Assembly (NCBI GenBank): GCA_020344955.1
Contig: CP070831.1
Span: forward strand, 2,131,726-2,175,405
Length of the DNA: 43,680 nt
Direction of reading: 5' to 3'
Source: Promethearchaeota archaeon
Lineage (GTDB): Archaea; Asgardarchaeota; Lokiarchaeia; Sigyniarchaeales; SOKP01
The notes under the pieces are model-generated. The model had not been told where the DNA came from, ran no database searches, and worked only from the letters and a program-made list of their open reading frames with translations. Shown here piece after piece: positions 1 to 7,721 of this stretch. The translations under genes were made by a program, and so were the position numbers. Every line of letters starts with the position of its first letter. Positions within the stretch are counted from its first letter, which is position 1.

Positions 1-60
1 ATAATAGCTGGAATATATAAAGGAGTAAAGGGTACATCATATAAAAAGAAAAAAGCATAA
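1..60 (+). CDS. 3' end of an unidentified protein (partial)
   Basis: Frame 1 is open from the window edge to a TAA at 58-60 and encodes 19 residues ending in a lysine-rich tail (YKKKKA). A basic tail after a short mixed stretch is common at the C terminus of small archaeal proteins, but nothing identifies the family. It converges on the minus-strand small gene and RNA element that follow. It could be chance, since only 60 bases are visible. Confidence 0.4.
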   Translation: MIAGIYKGVKGTSYKKKKA

Positions 61-84
61 ATTTTTTTAAATTCCTTTTTTTTT

Positions 85-152
85 AAATCTCCAAGTTCTT
101 GCGGAACTCTAAATCAAATTCTATCATTTTATAACTTGATTAATTGAGATTT
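85..152 (-). ncRNA. Three-way-junction RNA element 1 (candidate SECIS-like 3' element)
   Basis: The minus-strand RNA starts six bases after the stop of the small gene at 158-295. Pairing by eye: an outer 7-bp stem (85-91 with 146-152), a hairpin with an 8-bp stem (113-120 with 133-140) and a 12-base loop, and a hairpin with a 5-bp stem (94-98 with 104-108) and loop CGCAA. One pair in the 8-bp stem is G-U only when the minus strand is the RNA; on the plus strand it would be A-C. This supports the strand. The same architecture recurs at 455-521 with compensatory changes. It does not obviously match the textbook archaeal or eukaryotic SECIS core. Confidence 0.6.
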
Positions 153-157
153 TTAGA

Positions 158-295
158 TTATTCTTTTTGAGCTTCTTGTTCTCTTAGTTTTCTTAGTTGT
201 TGTGCTCTTCGATACCACATGTTAAGCATTCCTCAGCTTGTACTATAGCAATCATCATCATACTCTAGATCCAGATAATCTTCTTGGTCCTCCAT
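158..295 (-). CDS. Candidate 45-residue micro-selenoprotein with in-frame TGA (copy 1)
   Basis: From ATG at 293-295 to TAA at 158-160 there are 45 codons, interrupted only by one TGA (233-235, residue 21). A GGTGAT motif about nine bases upstream is a good ribosome binding site. The N-terminal half is strongly acidic (many Asp, Glu and Tyr), then comes Cys16, then S-T-S before the TGA codon, then a short hydrophobic run (GMLNMW) and a basic, Gln-rich tail. Copy 2 at 507-680 has the same plan, with its TGA at an alignable place, and both are followed by the same folded RNA. I infer that TGA is read as selenocysteine. The alternative is a 20-residue peptide or a decayed gene. Function is unknown. 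Confidence 0.5.
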
Positions 296-454
296 TAGTT
301 ATAAATCACCTATTTACTAAGTTGTTCAAAATAAATAAAAGATAAAAGAGTGTTGTTTATAAAAAATAAAAACTCCCTAAAGAACATAAATTTTTTATAA
401 AAAAATATGGAATATTTTTAAGTTCCAATAAAAAAAGACAATTCCTATGATTTT

Positions 455-521
455 AATCTCGAATTCTTCGCGGAATTCATTAAAGTAGATTCTAGCTTTT
501 TATAATCTACTCCTTAAGATT
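455..521 (-). ncRNA. Three-way-junction RNA element 2 (candidate SECIS-like 3' element)
   Basis: This is the homologue of the element at 85-152. Outer 6-bp stem 455-460 with 516-521 (one G-U pair only on the minus strand), hairpin 485-491 with 504-510 around a 12-base loop, and a 6-bp hairpin 461-466 with 473-478 around CGCGAA. The 12-base loops of the two copies are nearly the same (AUAAAA at the 5' side, UAG at the 3' side), while the closing stem changes from AUCAA/UUGAU to GUAGA/UCUAC. That is covariation. Here the fold overlaps the last codons and the TAG stop of the small gene. Confidence 0.6.
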
Positions 522-680
522 TTTGATTTTAATTTTTGCTTGTTTTCTGTTTTGCCGTCGTTTTTTAATACCTCTTATGCATGCTATAACACTATCGACA
601 ATACTTCATCCAGTACAGTTAGATTCAGCATAATCAAAATCATCAAATTCATTGTCTAATTTACTTTTCCACTCTGACAT
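507..680 (-). CDS. Candidate 57-residue micro-selenoprotein with in-frame TGA (copy 2)
   Basis: From ATG at 678-680 to TAG at 507-509 there are 57 codons with one internal TGA (606-608, residue 25). The TGA is preceded by C-T-G, so a selenocysteine reading gives a C-x-x-U motif, the classic redox motif of selenoproteins. The order is acidic N terminus (FDDFDYAE), C-T-G-U, hydrophobic SIVDSVIACI, then a very basic tail (KKRRQNRK). Copy 1 shows the same order. There is no clear ribosome binding site. The stop codon lies inside the folded element 455-521. It could be a pseudogene, but a second copy with one TGA at the same place argues against random decay. Confidence 0.5.
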
Positions 681-821
681 CGTTTCATCAATACTAAGAG
701 TTTTTTACATAAAGAAACAAATGAGATAATAAATATGTTTTTATTATAGATCTAAAGCAAGTTTACCATAAATTTTTAAAAACAAAACCTAACTTTTATT
801 TAAATCTTAAATTTCAGAAAA

Positions 822-1523
822 GTGATAGATTTGATTTTTCAAACAGAATATTGGGTTATAATCCAAGGTTTTTTTAATTGGGTTGCAGAGTCAGCAGCTA
901 TAATGATGGTTTTAAGTGGTGCAATGGCTATAACATGGTTGGGATATGAAAGAAAGCGGAGAGGATCATTTACTAAAAGAAAGGCAGAGAAAAAAGAAGA
1001 AGAATTCGATGTATCTAAATTTTTAAGGGGTTTGTCATATTTAGGTTTAATCCTCGGAATTTTTGTGATATGGAGTGGAGTAATGGGATTAATATTAAAT
1101 ATCCCCCCAAGTTTTCGATATGAAGCGGTTACCGGAGATTATGCAAATCATTTCACTTGTATCTTCTTAATAATTATCGGGATTGTTCAATTTATGAAAC
1201 CTATTGCTGATCTTTCATTGTCTAGTATTTTAGGACTAGTTGTTGCGGCTGTTGTAACATTTATTATAGCAATCATAGTCCCAGATGGCGTTGTTCAATT
1301 AATTGCGGGAGTTATAAACCCAAAATGGTTGTTGGTTATTATTTTTATCATAATAGCCATAGTTGTCGCGCTCACAGCAAAGTTTTATATTGGTACACTA
1401 CAAAAAATATCAAAATTTCTCAGCTGGCCTCCAATTGCCTTTATTATCATGATTTTTTGCTTTGTACAAGGATTCTGTCTATGGATTGGTGGTTTCAGTA
1501 TCTTTGGACTTAATCTAATATAG
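822..1523 (+). CDS. Six-helix membrane protein, unknown function
   Basis: The 233-residue protein has about six hydrophobic segments (near residues 20-43, 70-93, 108-125, 130-160, 166-190 and 202-228), with a Lys/Arg/Glu-rich cytoplasmic loop at about 44-65. I do not recognise the family. It starts at GTG (822). No Shine-Dalgarno motif is visible, and an AT-rich TATA-like stretch near 793-805 lies so close that the transcript may be leaderless or nearly so. It stands alone and ends at a T-run. Confidence 0.75.
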   Translation: MIDLIFQTEYWVIIQGFFNWVAESAAIMMVLSGAMAITWLGYERKRRGSFTKRKAEKKEEEFDVSKFLRGLSYLGLILGIFVIWSGVMGLILNIPPSFRYEAVTGDYANHFTCIFLIIIGIVQFMKPIADLSLSSILGLVVAAVVTFIIAIIVPDGVVQLIAGVINPKWLLVIIFIIIAIVVALTAKFYIGTLQKISKFLSWPPIAFIIMIFCFVQGFCLWIGGFSIFGLNLI

Positions 1524-1533
1524 TCTTAAATAA

Positions 1534-1542
1534 TTTTTTTTT
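1534..1542 (+). terminator. T-run terminator after the membrane protein
   Basis: Nine T residues lie about ten bases after the stop at 1523, followed by more T-rich sequence and no hairpin. That is the usual form of an archaeal intrinsic terminator. Confidence 0.45.
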
Positions 1543-1646
1543 ATTTTCTTTCTTGAATCCAGAATGAGCTAGATTTCATAAATATTTAAAAATTTTAATA
1601 AATGTTAAATTTTTATTTAGTATAGCAACGAGGATTATGAGATAAA

Positions 1647-1925
1647 ATGGCGGGAATAAAAGAGTTAAAAGAAGAACTCACTGAAATGCGAAACAGTATG
1701 GAAAAGTTAACAGGGGAGTTGCATGAAACTAATTTGGCTATTAAAGAATCCTTGAAGTTAACCTCTGAGACCATTAAAGAAGCTAGTGAGAAATTTTCAA
1801 GAGCTTTGGAGGATACTATGGCAAGGATGTCGGATTTAACTATTCAGATGAATATTCGAGACACTATTTTAAAGAGTCTAGGAATTGAAGGAATGATTCC
1901 TGATTTTCTAAAGAAAAAGAAATAA
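1647..1925 (+). CDS. Small helical coiled-coil protein
   Basis: The 92-residue protein is almost wholly alpha-helical by composition, with heptad-like spacing of Leu, Ile and Met from residue 4 to about 75 and many Glu and Lys. It ends in a short hydrophobic segment (GIEGMIPDFL) and a KKKK tail. It has no cysteine and no signal peptide. It looks like a cytoplasmic oligomerising or membrane-associating amphipathic helix protein. The family is not recognised. The ATG start is the first in frame. It converges with the next small minus-strand gene, three bases away. Confidence 0.65.
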   Translation: MAGIKELKEELTEMRNSMEKLTGELHETNLAIKESLKLTSETIKEASEKFSRALEDTMARMSDLTIQMNIRDTILKSLGIEGMIPDFLKKKK

Positions 1926-1928
1926 GTG

Positions 1929-2123
1929 TTAAATATTTTGTTTACTCTCCCATCTTTGGATAACAAAATAAAGAATTACAAGAGAAACAATATAAATTAT
2001 TGTAATTAACAACCATAGTGTGAATTCATTCAGATTATTTTCTACTATTCCCATTATTGCTTTATATATGAAGAAAATACTAAACAAAGAAAGTAGTTGA
2101 AACGTAGATTTTATTTTATCCAT
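1929..2123 (-). CDS. Small two-helix membrane protein
   Basis: The 64-residue protein has two hydrophobic helices (about 6-26 and 33-55), a polar turn (VENNLNEF) and a basic tail (QRWESKQNI). It matches no family I know. Length and composition are typical of real small archaeal membrane proteins, but without homologues it remains hypothetical. Its start is about 97 bases from the divergent zinc-finger gene. Confidence 0.5.
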   Translation of the reverse strand: MDKIKSTFQLLSLFSIFFIYKAIMGIVENNLNEFTLWLLITIIYIVSLVILYFVIQRWESKQNI

Positions 2124-2220
2124 GATTCATTGCATAGTTTTATTTACTCAATAAAATAATAGAATACTTAAAATTAAAAGTATAATAAAGTATAATAAAA
2201 AAACTGATTATTGAAGAAAA

Positions 2221-2424
2221 ATGTCAGAAAGAACACCTCCTATTTGTTATAGCTGTGGCAATAGCTGTGAAAAACATATGGAAAATACTCATTATTGTAT
2301 ATGTGACATTGCTGTATGCCATGATTGCATTAATTCTGTTAAAAAAAATGATACAACTTGGATTTGCCCTCATTGTAAAGAAGAAAATGATATTGAAGAG
2401 AGCAAATTATTTAGATTAACTTAA
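2221..2424 (+). CDS. Mini RING-like zinc-finger protein
   Basis: The 67-residue protein is almost entirely one cysteine-rich module. Ligands in order: C9-x2-C12, then C27-x-C29, C34-x2-C37, and C50-x2-C53 in the sequence W-I-C-P-H-C. Four pairs in this order, closed by a W-x-C-P-x-C pair, fit a cross-brace RING-type fold of the C4C4 kind; H19, H25 and H35 are alternative ligands. Asgard archaea are known to encode ubiquitin, E1, E2 and small RING-type proteins, so an E3-like or adaptor role is possible, but no ubiquitin, E1 or E2 gene is in this window. A plain zinc ribbon pair is the main alternative. A second Cys-rich gene lies 0.7 kb downstream. Confidence 0.65.
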   Translation: MSERTPPICYSCGNSCEKHMENTHYCICDIAVCHDCINSVKKNDTTWICPHCKEENDIEESKLFRLT

Positions 2425-2610
2425 TAGATCATTTTATTCCGAGTTTTCAGTTTCAATCCTTTATTATGGCCTATGATGAAAAATCTCATAATGATTCCCA
2501 AATGAATAAATCTAGGAAGACTGAGGCTAGTTAAGTTTTAAAAACTCAAAAAGATAATAAGCTTTCTTAGCATTACCTATGTAAGATAATTAATTTTATG
2601 ATGAATTTCT

Positions 2611-3102
2611 ATGTCAAGTAATATTATATCAAAAGTTGTGGAATTGGATAATTGTAATAAAGATAAACTTATAAAAGCGATTTATACACCAGAGTTTTGG
2701 TTAATAGTAAATCCCTCTAAAACAATGCAAGCCGAATTCATAGCCCCAAATGTGTTATATACAAAAATAACGGATGAAATTATCAATATCAAAATTGAAA
2801 TGGAGGGAGAATTGGTATTACAGGATAGAGGAGAACAAGAAGAAGGGAAAGGTCAATTAATTGACATGAATGTTCGAAATAACAAGGATGTGAGAGATTT
2901 AGAAGGACGAATGCGTATAAAGACAATTTCCTCAAATAAATCTAAACTAGGGGTTTTTATAAATAACTTTACGTTAAGTAGTGATTTTCTTGGTTTAATC
3001 GGAAGAGCCGCAGCAGAACTCGCGTTGAGAACAAAGATTACAGAGATGTTAAGGAATTTAGAAAAATGGTTGAGATCTAATTCATTAGACGATTTAATAT
3101 AA
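2611..3102 (+). CDS. START/SRPBCC-like protein
   Basis: The 163-residue protein looks like a helix-grip (SRPBCC) ligand-binding domain. It has an N-terminal strand and short helices ending in P-E-F-W, a run of alternating beta strands (about 40-125), and a long C-terminal amphipathic helix (about 128-158, rich in Leu, Ala and Glu). This layout suits cyclase/START-type pockets or archaeal homologues of unknown ligand. There are no catalytic residues I can name. It lies between two zinc-finger genes on the same strand, 36 bases before the next gene, so the two may be co-transcribed. The assignment rests on pattern only. Confidence 0.55.
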   Translation: MSSNIISKVVELDNCNKDKLIKAIYTPEFWLIVNPSKTMQAEFIAPNVLYTKITDEIINIKIEMEGELVLQDRGEQEEGKGQLIDMNVRNNKDVRDLEGRMRIKTISSNKSKLGVFINNFTLSSDFLGLIGRAAAELALRTKITEMLRNLEKWLRSNSLDDLI

Positions 3103-3138
3103 TACCGATATACTAGAGATTAATTAATATAAATACTA

Positions 3139-3747
3139 ATGAAGTCAAACATACCAAGAAAAATTGTAATAAAAGATTCAAAATTACGAAAAGTAAGGAA
3201 AAATCTAAGAGAGATTCTTAAATTAGCATATTTTACGGAATTCGAAAAGTGGTCAAATTTAGATGATATTTACCGGGAAAAACATCTCAATGGAAAAATC
3301 ACCCTTTCTCAAGAGAAAAGATGGTTTTTTCTATCCCAACAGCATGATAAGCTTAGAGCTATATACGATAAATCAATTTTGGAGTGCAATTTAGGTGCAG
3401 CTTGCCTTTCGCATCGAGAGCTGATGCAAAAGGGAGAGATTGATCCTTCCGATAGATCTACTGATCTTGATATGGTATGGGTGCCTTACTTCAAAGCATG
3501 GTTTTGCTTACGATGCTATGAAGAATATTTTAAAATTAAGGCATGTGAAAATTGCTGCAAAACAGATGAAAAGACAGCGGAGATATCAGAATGTTCATTT
3601 TGTAGTAAATATATCTGCGAAATTTGCTTAAATTATTGTTTAGAATGCGGAGATGATTATTGTGACATTTGTTATAAGGAACATTTGATTCGAGGGCGTT
3701 GTTGTTTTACACTCAAAGAGGATACAACTCAAATAAAATTCCTTTAG
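3139..3747 (+). CDS. Cysteine-rich zinc-binding protein with RING/B-box-like C terminus
   Basis: The 202-residue protein has a basic helical N terminus (about 1-75), then a first zinc module (C83, C89, C123, C126 around the aromatic segment V-W-V-P-Y-F-K-A-W-F). The C-terminal array is C136-x2-C139, C152-x2-C155, C160-x2-C163, C167-x2-C170, C175-x2-C178, H182, C188 and C189. The regular C-x2-C pairs at four- to twelve-residue spacing fit interleaved cross-brace zinc fingers (RING, B-box or TRIAD-like). The first part recalls zinc proteins that are frequent in Lokiarchaeal genomes. Nucleic-acid or ubiquitin-type protein binding are both open. Confidence 0.6.
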   Translation: MKSNIPRKIVIKDSKLRKVRKNLREILKLAYFTEFEKWSNLDDIYREKHLNGKITLSQEKRWFFLSQQHDKLRAIYDKSILECNLGAACLSHRELMQKGEIDPSDRSTDLDMVWVPYFKAWFCLRCYEEYFKIKACENCCKTDEKTAEISECSFCSKYICEICLNYCLECGDDYCDICYKEHLIRGRCCFTLKEDTTQIKFL

Positions 3748-3853
3748 TGATTATTTCTTTTCCTAATAAGAAACCTTTTTTTCACTTGTTCTTTTTATTT
3801 ATTAATTTATAAGGTTTAAATCCTTATTTTTAGTAAGAGTATTAGCTTTATAA

Positions 3854-3864
3854 CTATATAAATA
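3854..3864 (+). promoter_or_regulatory. TATA-box-like promoter of the longin-like gene
   Basis: CTATATAAATA lies about 80 bases upstream of the ATG at 3945. It would place transcription start near 3890 with a leader of about 55 bases. The call rests on motif and position only. Confidence 0.4.
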
Positions 3865-3944
3865 AAAATCAAATTTAACTCTTGGAAGGTATTATTCAAG
3901 GCTTCTAATTAGCGGGTAGGTGTATTGGGATTAATATATGGATC

Positions 3945-4775
3945 ATGGAATCAGATAGTGGTATTACTCTTGTCTATAAGCCATACATGGATTTTCCCGT
4001 AAATGAGGATTTAGTTTCAGGTCTCCTTACAGCGCTAAATCAATTTACTATTGTAGAGTTCAAACAGGGAATAGATTCTATTGAAATGGGCGGGCTTAGA
4101 TGGGTTTATATTATGGATAAAGATACAAATCTTTTATTTATTGGTGCAGATACTCGAGAAGTGAATGGAGATATATTAAGATCTCGCCTTGATGTGATAA
4201 GACAAACTTTTATCTCTCAATATGCTCACGAAAAAAATAAATGGGGGAGCAAATGGGCCGGAAATGTTGAAATCTATAAACCATTTGAAAATATAATTGA
4301 TGAATATTATACTCAATGGAAACAAGCAGAACATATTACTACCGTTGCGGAATTTTTTGACATTATAGGAATCTTTCAACAAATATTAAATTTAGTTATT
4401 AACGTAATAGAAGGACATTTACCCGAAAATAGAAAGCAAATTATTTACGATAATATTGAAGAGATGTTCAAACAATATTCAGATCTAGAAATTGTTAAAG
4501 AAAATCCTGAACTTAGTAAGATAACTTTTGTGAGAGACGTTGGATTTAATATAATTGGGATTGATCCCATGAATAGCGATATGTTTCTCGTTGAAAGACA
4601 AATTATAAATTTGATTAGACGAATTGTTGAAATACTTAAATTAGAAGAAGGGTATTTTACAAGTTTAAAATATTTTATAGAAGAAAATATTTTTGATTAT
4701 TTGTTATCAAACTTTAGTCTCTTAAATGATTTGAATTTGTTCACGTTTTTATTACAACTTTTTTTAATAAAATGA
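3945..4775 (+). CDS. Longin-like domain protein with helical C-terminal half
   Basis: The 276-residue protein starts with a domain of about 125 residues ordered like a longin or roadblock fold: a strand (GITLVYKPY), a helix (VSGLLTALNQF), a three-stranded sheet (IDSIEMGGLRWVYI, then LLFIGADTR) and a long helix (DVIRQTFISQYA). The rest is helical and ends in a hydrophobic stretch (about 255-275, LFTFLLQLFLI) that may anchor it to membrane or partner. Longin and roadblock proteins bind small GTPases and are strongly expanded in Asgard archaea. The fold is inferred from the pattern. The ATG used follows a TATA-like box; an overlapping upstream ATG is out of frame. Confidence 0.5.
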   Translation: MESDSGITLVYKPYMDFPVNEDLVSGLLTALNQFTIVEFKQGIDSIEMGGLRWVYIMDKDTNLLFIGADTREVNGDILRSRLDVIRQTFISQYAHEKNKWGSKWAGNVEIYKPFENIIDEYYTQWKQAEHITTVAEFFDIIGIFQQILNLVINVIEGHLPENRKQIIYDNIEEMFKQYSDLEIVKENPELSKITFVRDVGFNIIGIDPMNSDMFLVERQIINLIRRIVEILKLEEGYFTSLKYFIEENIFDYLLSNFSLLNDLNLFTFLLQLFLIK

Positions 4776-4948
4776 TTAAAGATTAATTCATTTGTTATTT
4801 TAATGATTTAATAACAACATTTTGGTGCTGTCAGCACGAATTTTAATGGATTTCTGTTATAAGTAAAATTAACTCATTTTAAATAGATTTATTAAAAGCT
4901 GATTATTTAATCTATTAATTGAATTTGATTAATTGATTTCCTAAAATA

Positions 4949-6247
4949 ATGGAACCCATACTTCTTATAATAATTTTTATCTTATTTATACTAATTATTT
5001 TGAGTTATTCGAAATCTAATCTTGATTTTGTTGCTATTTCTTTAATCTGTGGTTTTATCGCTGCTGCTATTACTGGATTAGTAAGAGGTTTAGGAATTGA
5101 AACTTTTGTTGGTTTTATTGAATGGGAAGCCATTATTATAATCTTAAGTATGAGTTTGATAACCAAAATAGCTCAAGATTCTAATATTTTAGAGTTTGTA
5201 GCAGTTAAACTATTTAAAGTATCAAGAGGAGAACAGAGAATTTTTTTTTGGCTTCTTTGTATTATTACTACCCTTTTAGCTGCAATAATAAGTGACGTTG
5301 TTGTTGTTTTGATTTTGGCCCCTATTGTAATAAGACTCTGTCATTTTCTCAAGATTAGAGCAGGAACATATCTCTTGGGAATGACTATTTGCATCAATAT
5401 AGGCTCAATCATCACTCCATTCTCAAGTGGTGAAAATATTATAATTTCAACAGCTTTTAACCTTGATACTCTTTATTTCATTCAATATTATTGGATTTTT
5501 TCATTCTTTTTACTATTTATGACAATTTTTCTAATTGACAGATATGTTTTGCGAAAAGAACCTAAAATTGAAGACCTTCAGAAGAAATTTGTAATTGATT
5601 TAATAGACACAGATATTATGGTAAAGAATAAAAGAATGTTTTATTTCAATAGCATTGCTATAATTACAACTATTATTTTATTTGCAACTCTTCCACTATT
5701 GTTTTTGACCGCGGGAATTTCTGCTTTAATTTTAGTGCTAGTGAATAGAAATTATACAAAAAAGCCAATGAGTGAACTTTTAAAAGATATTGAATGGGAA
5801 ATAATTTTTTTCTTTATAAGTTTATATATAGTAATAGGGTGTCTTTTAGAAGCTGGTTTTGAAGAATTAATTTCTTTAATTCCCTTTGGAAGTTTAGACC
5901 CATTTCTTGTATCTTTTATTATATTAATTGTAATTAGCTTTATATCAGGAGTAGTAGCTAATACACCTACTGCATTAATCTTTATACCAATCGTGGGCAC
6001 TTTAATTGATGCGGGTATCTCTTCATCAGTTCCTTTACTCTTTTCATTCATAATCGGTATTAACTTAGGTGGGAATTTTATACCTCAAGGAGCGGCTTGT
6101 GATATGATGACTTTAAAAATAGCACGAGATTCGGGTGTAGAAAATATGAGTTATAAACGTCTTTTCAAAATGGGGGCTATTTTTGCTTTAGTTCATTTAG
6201 GAATTTCAATTATATTTCTGCTGATTTTAGTTCCTATTTTTGGTTAA
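4949..6247 (+). CDS. ArsB/NhaD/SLC13-type ion or anion transporter
   Basis: The 432-residue membrane protein has about ten to eleven helices in two homologous halves. The half-1 signature is around S-D-V-V-V-V-L-I-L-A-P then G-S-I-I-T-P-F-S-S-G-E-N, the re-entrant hairpin that carries the transported ion in the ion-transporter superfamily. Half 2 has V-V-A-N-T-P-T-A-L-I-F then G-G-N-F-I-P-Q-G-A. The half-2 element N-T-P-T-A and the two G-x-x-x-P motifs are typical of ArsB, NhaD and dicarboxylate carriers. The substrate (arsenite, sodium/proton or a dicarboxylate) cannot be told from sequence alone. No arsenate reductase or ArsR gene is nearby. It converges on gdhA, with 45 bases between stops. 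Confidence 0.8.
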   Translation: MEPILLIIIFILFILIILSYSKSNLDFVAISLICGFIAAAITGLVRGLGIETFVGFIEWEAIIIILSMSLITKIAQDSNILEFVAVKLFKVSRGEQRIFFWLLCIITTLLAAIISDVVVVLILAPIVIRLCHFLKIRAGTYLLGMTICINIGSIITPFSSGENIIISTAFNLDTLYFIQYYWIFSFFLLFMTIFLIDRYVLRKEPKIEDLQKKFVIDLIDTDIMVKNKRMFYFNSIAIITTIILFATLPLLFLTAGISALILVLVNRNYTKKPMSELLKDIEWEIIFFFISLYIVIGCLLEAGFEELISLIPFGSLDPFLVSFIILIVISFISGVVANTPTALIFIPIVGTLIDAGISSSVPLLFSFIIGINLGGNFIPQGAACDMMTLKIARDSGVENMSYKRLFKMGAIFALVHLGISIIFLLILVPIFG

Positions 6248-6292
6248 CAATAATAAAAAATTATAAAAAAAGAAAAATTAAGTATTATTTAA

Positions 6293-7555
6293 TTATAACC
6301 AACCTCTTAAACGCATAGCTTCAATAACACGTTCAAGAGATATCATATACGCACCCATTCGATTATGAGTACTGAATTTATTAGATTGTTCTATTGTTGA
6401 ACGATATGCTCTGGTCATAACTCTATCTAATGCCTCGAAAACCTCTTTTTCTGTCCAGAAGTACCGATAATATCCTTGAACCATTTCAAAATAAGAAACA
6501 GTAACTCCACCTGCATTACATAGAAAATCTGGAATCATAAGTACTCCTTTCTCGAATAGAATTTGATCTGCATCAGGTGTAGTTGGTCCATTAGCAAGTT
6601 CTGCAATTATTTTTGTATTAATTTTATCTGCATTTTTTCTTGTTATTACATTCTCAAGAGCAGCAGGTACTAAGATATCACATTCTAATTCTAATAAATC
6701 TTCATTAGAAATTTCATTAGTTCCTTTTAACCCTACTACTGAACGTGTTTTTTCTTTAAATTCAGCTGCAGTGTAAGGATCTATTCCGTCTTTATTATAA
6801 ATACCTCCCCTAGAATCAGAAACCGCGATTATATTACACCCAAAGTCATCTTTAAGTAGTTTTGCTGCCCATGAACCAGCATTTCCATATCCTTGAACTA
6901 CTACTGTTGCCCCCTTTAAATCTAAACCAATATCTTTTGCTGCTTCACGTATGGTATAAACTCCACCTTTAGCTGTAGCTATCGATCTACCAGCACTACC
7001 ACCTAAAGATAGAGGTTTACCAGTTATAACGGATGGTGCATGCCTACGGACTATTTTCTCATATTCATCCATCATCCAGGCCATTATTTGTGGATTTGTA
7101 TAAACATCTGGAGCAGGAACATCAATAGTAGGCCCAATGAAATCCGCAAGTTGTCTAATATAACTTCTAGCAAGAGTTTCAAGTTCTCGATTGCTCATTC
7201 CTTTAGGATTACAAATAATTCCTCCTTTAGCACCTCCTAAGGGAATGTCAACGCAGGCTGTTTTCCATGTCATCCAAGCACTTAAAGCTTTAACGAGAGA
7301 GGCGCTTTCTTCAGGATGCCATCTAATACCACCTTTCATTGGTCCCCTTGCTGAATTGTACTGCGATCTAAAACCTTTAAAAGTTTTTATTGTCCCATCG
7401 TCCATTTTCATTATAATTTTAATCTCAACGAATCTTTCTGGCTCACTTAAGGCAGTATAGATATCTACACCATAATTAGCTAACTTACAGGCTTCAGAAA
7501 GTTGTTTTTGAGAAATCTTGAATGGATCTAAAATTTCGCTCATCTTAAGTTTCAC
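6293..7555 (-). CDS. gdhA: Glutamate dehydrogenase (hexameric type)
   Basis: This enzyme reversibly aminates 2-oxoglutarate to glutamate. The 420-residue length is usual for the archaeal and bacterial hexameric enzyme. Visible signatures are K-G-G-I-R-W-H-P-E (Lys74), the Lys98 region (W-M-T-W-K-T) and G-G-A-K-G-G with catalytic Lys110. The C-terminal half has a Rossmann segment ([10 protein letters not shown]) near residue 220 and the conserved P-D-F-L-C-N-A-G-G. Cofactor choice cannot be read reliably. The GTG at 7555 gives MKLKMSEIL; the ATG four codons in (7543) is an equally good start. It lies downstream of and co-oriented with nfnAB, 166 bases away, linking it to NADPH and ferredoxin redox chemistry. 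Confidence 0.96.
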   Translation of the reverse strand: MKLKMSEILDPFKISQKQLSEACKLANYGVDIYTALSEPERFVEIKIIMKMDDGTIKTFKGFRSQYNSARGPMKGGIRWHPEESASLVKALSAWMTWKTACVDIPLGGAKGGIICNPKGMSNRELETLARSYIRQLADFIGPTIDVPAPDVYTNPQIMAWMMDEYEKIVRRHAPSVITGKPLSLGGSAGRSIATAKGGVYTIREAAKDIGLDLKGATVVVQGYGNAGSWAAKLLKDDFGCNIIAVSDSRGGIYNKDGIDPYTAAEFKEKTRSVVGLKGTNEISNEDLLELECDILVPAALENVITRKNADKINTKIIAELANGPTTPDADQILFEKGVLMIPDFLCNAGGVTVSYFEMVQGYYRYFWTEKEVFEALDRVMTRAYRSTIEQSNKFSTHNRMGAYMISLERVIEAMRLRGWL

Positions 7556-7721
7556 TTGTTTGTTTGAGTCTAAATCGAATTTTATCCAATTTTTAGATAA
7601 TAAAATTGAACAATAATTAATTAAATAAAGTAATAGAAATTAAAGTTTGCTTAAGAAGTATTCCCAGAACTTTCCCACGTTGGAATTCCAATATATTATT
7701 AAGCTAAGGTATTTTAACCGT

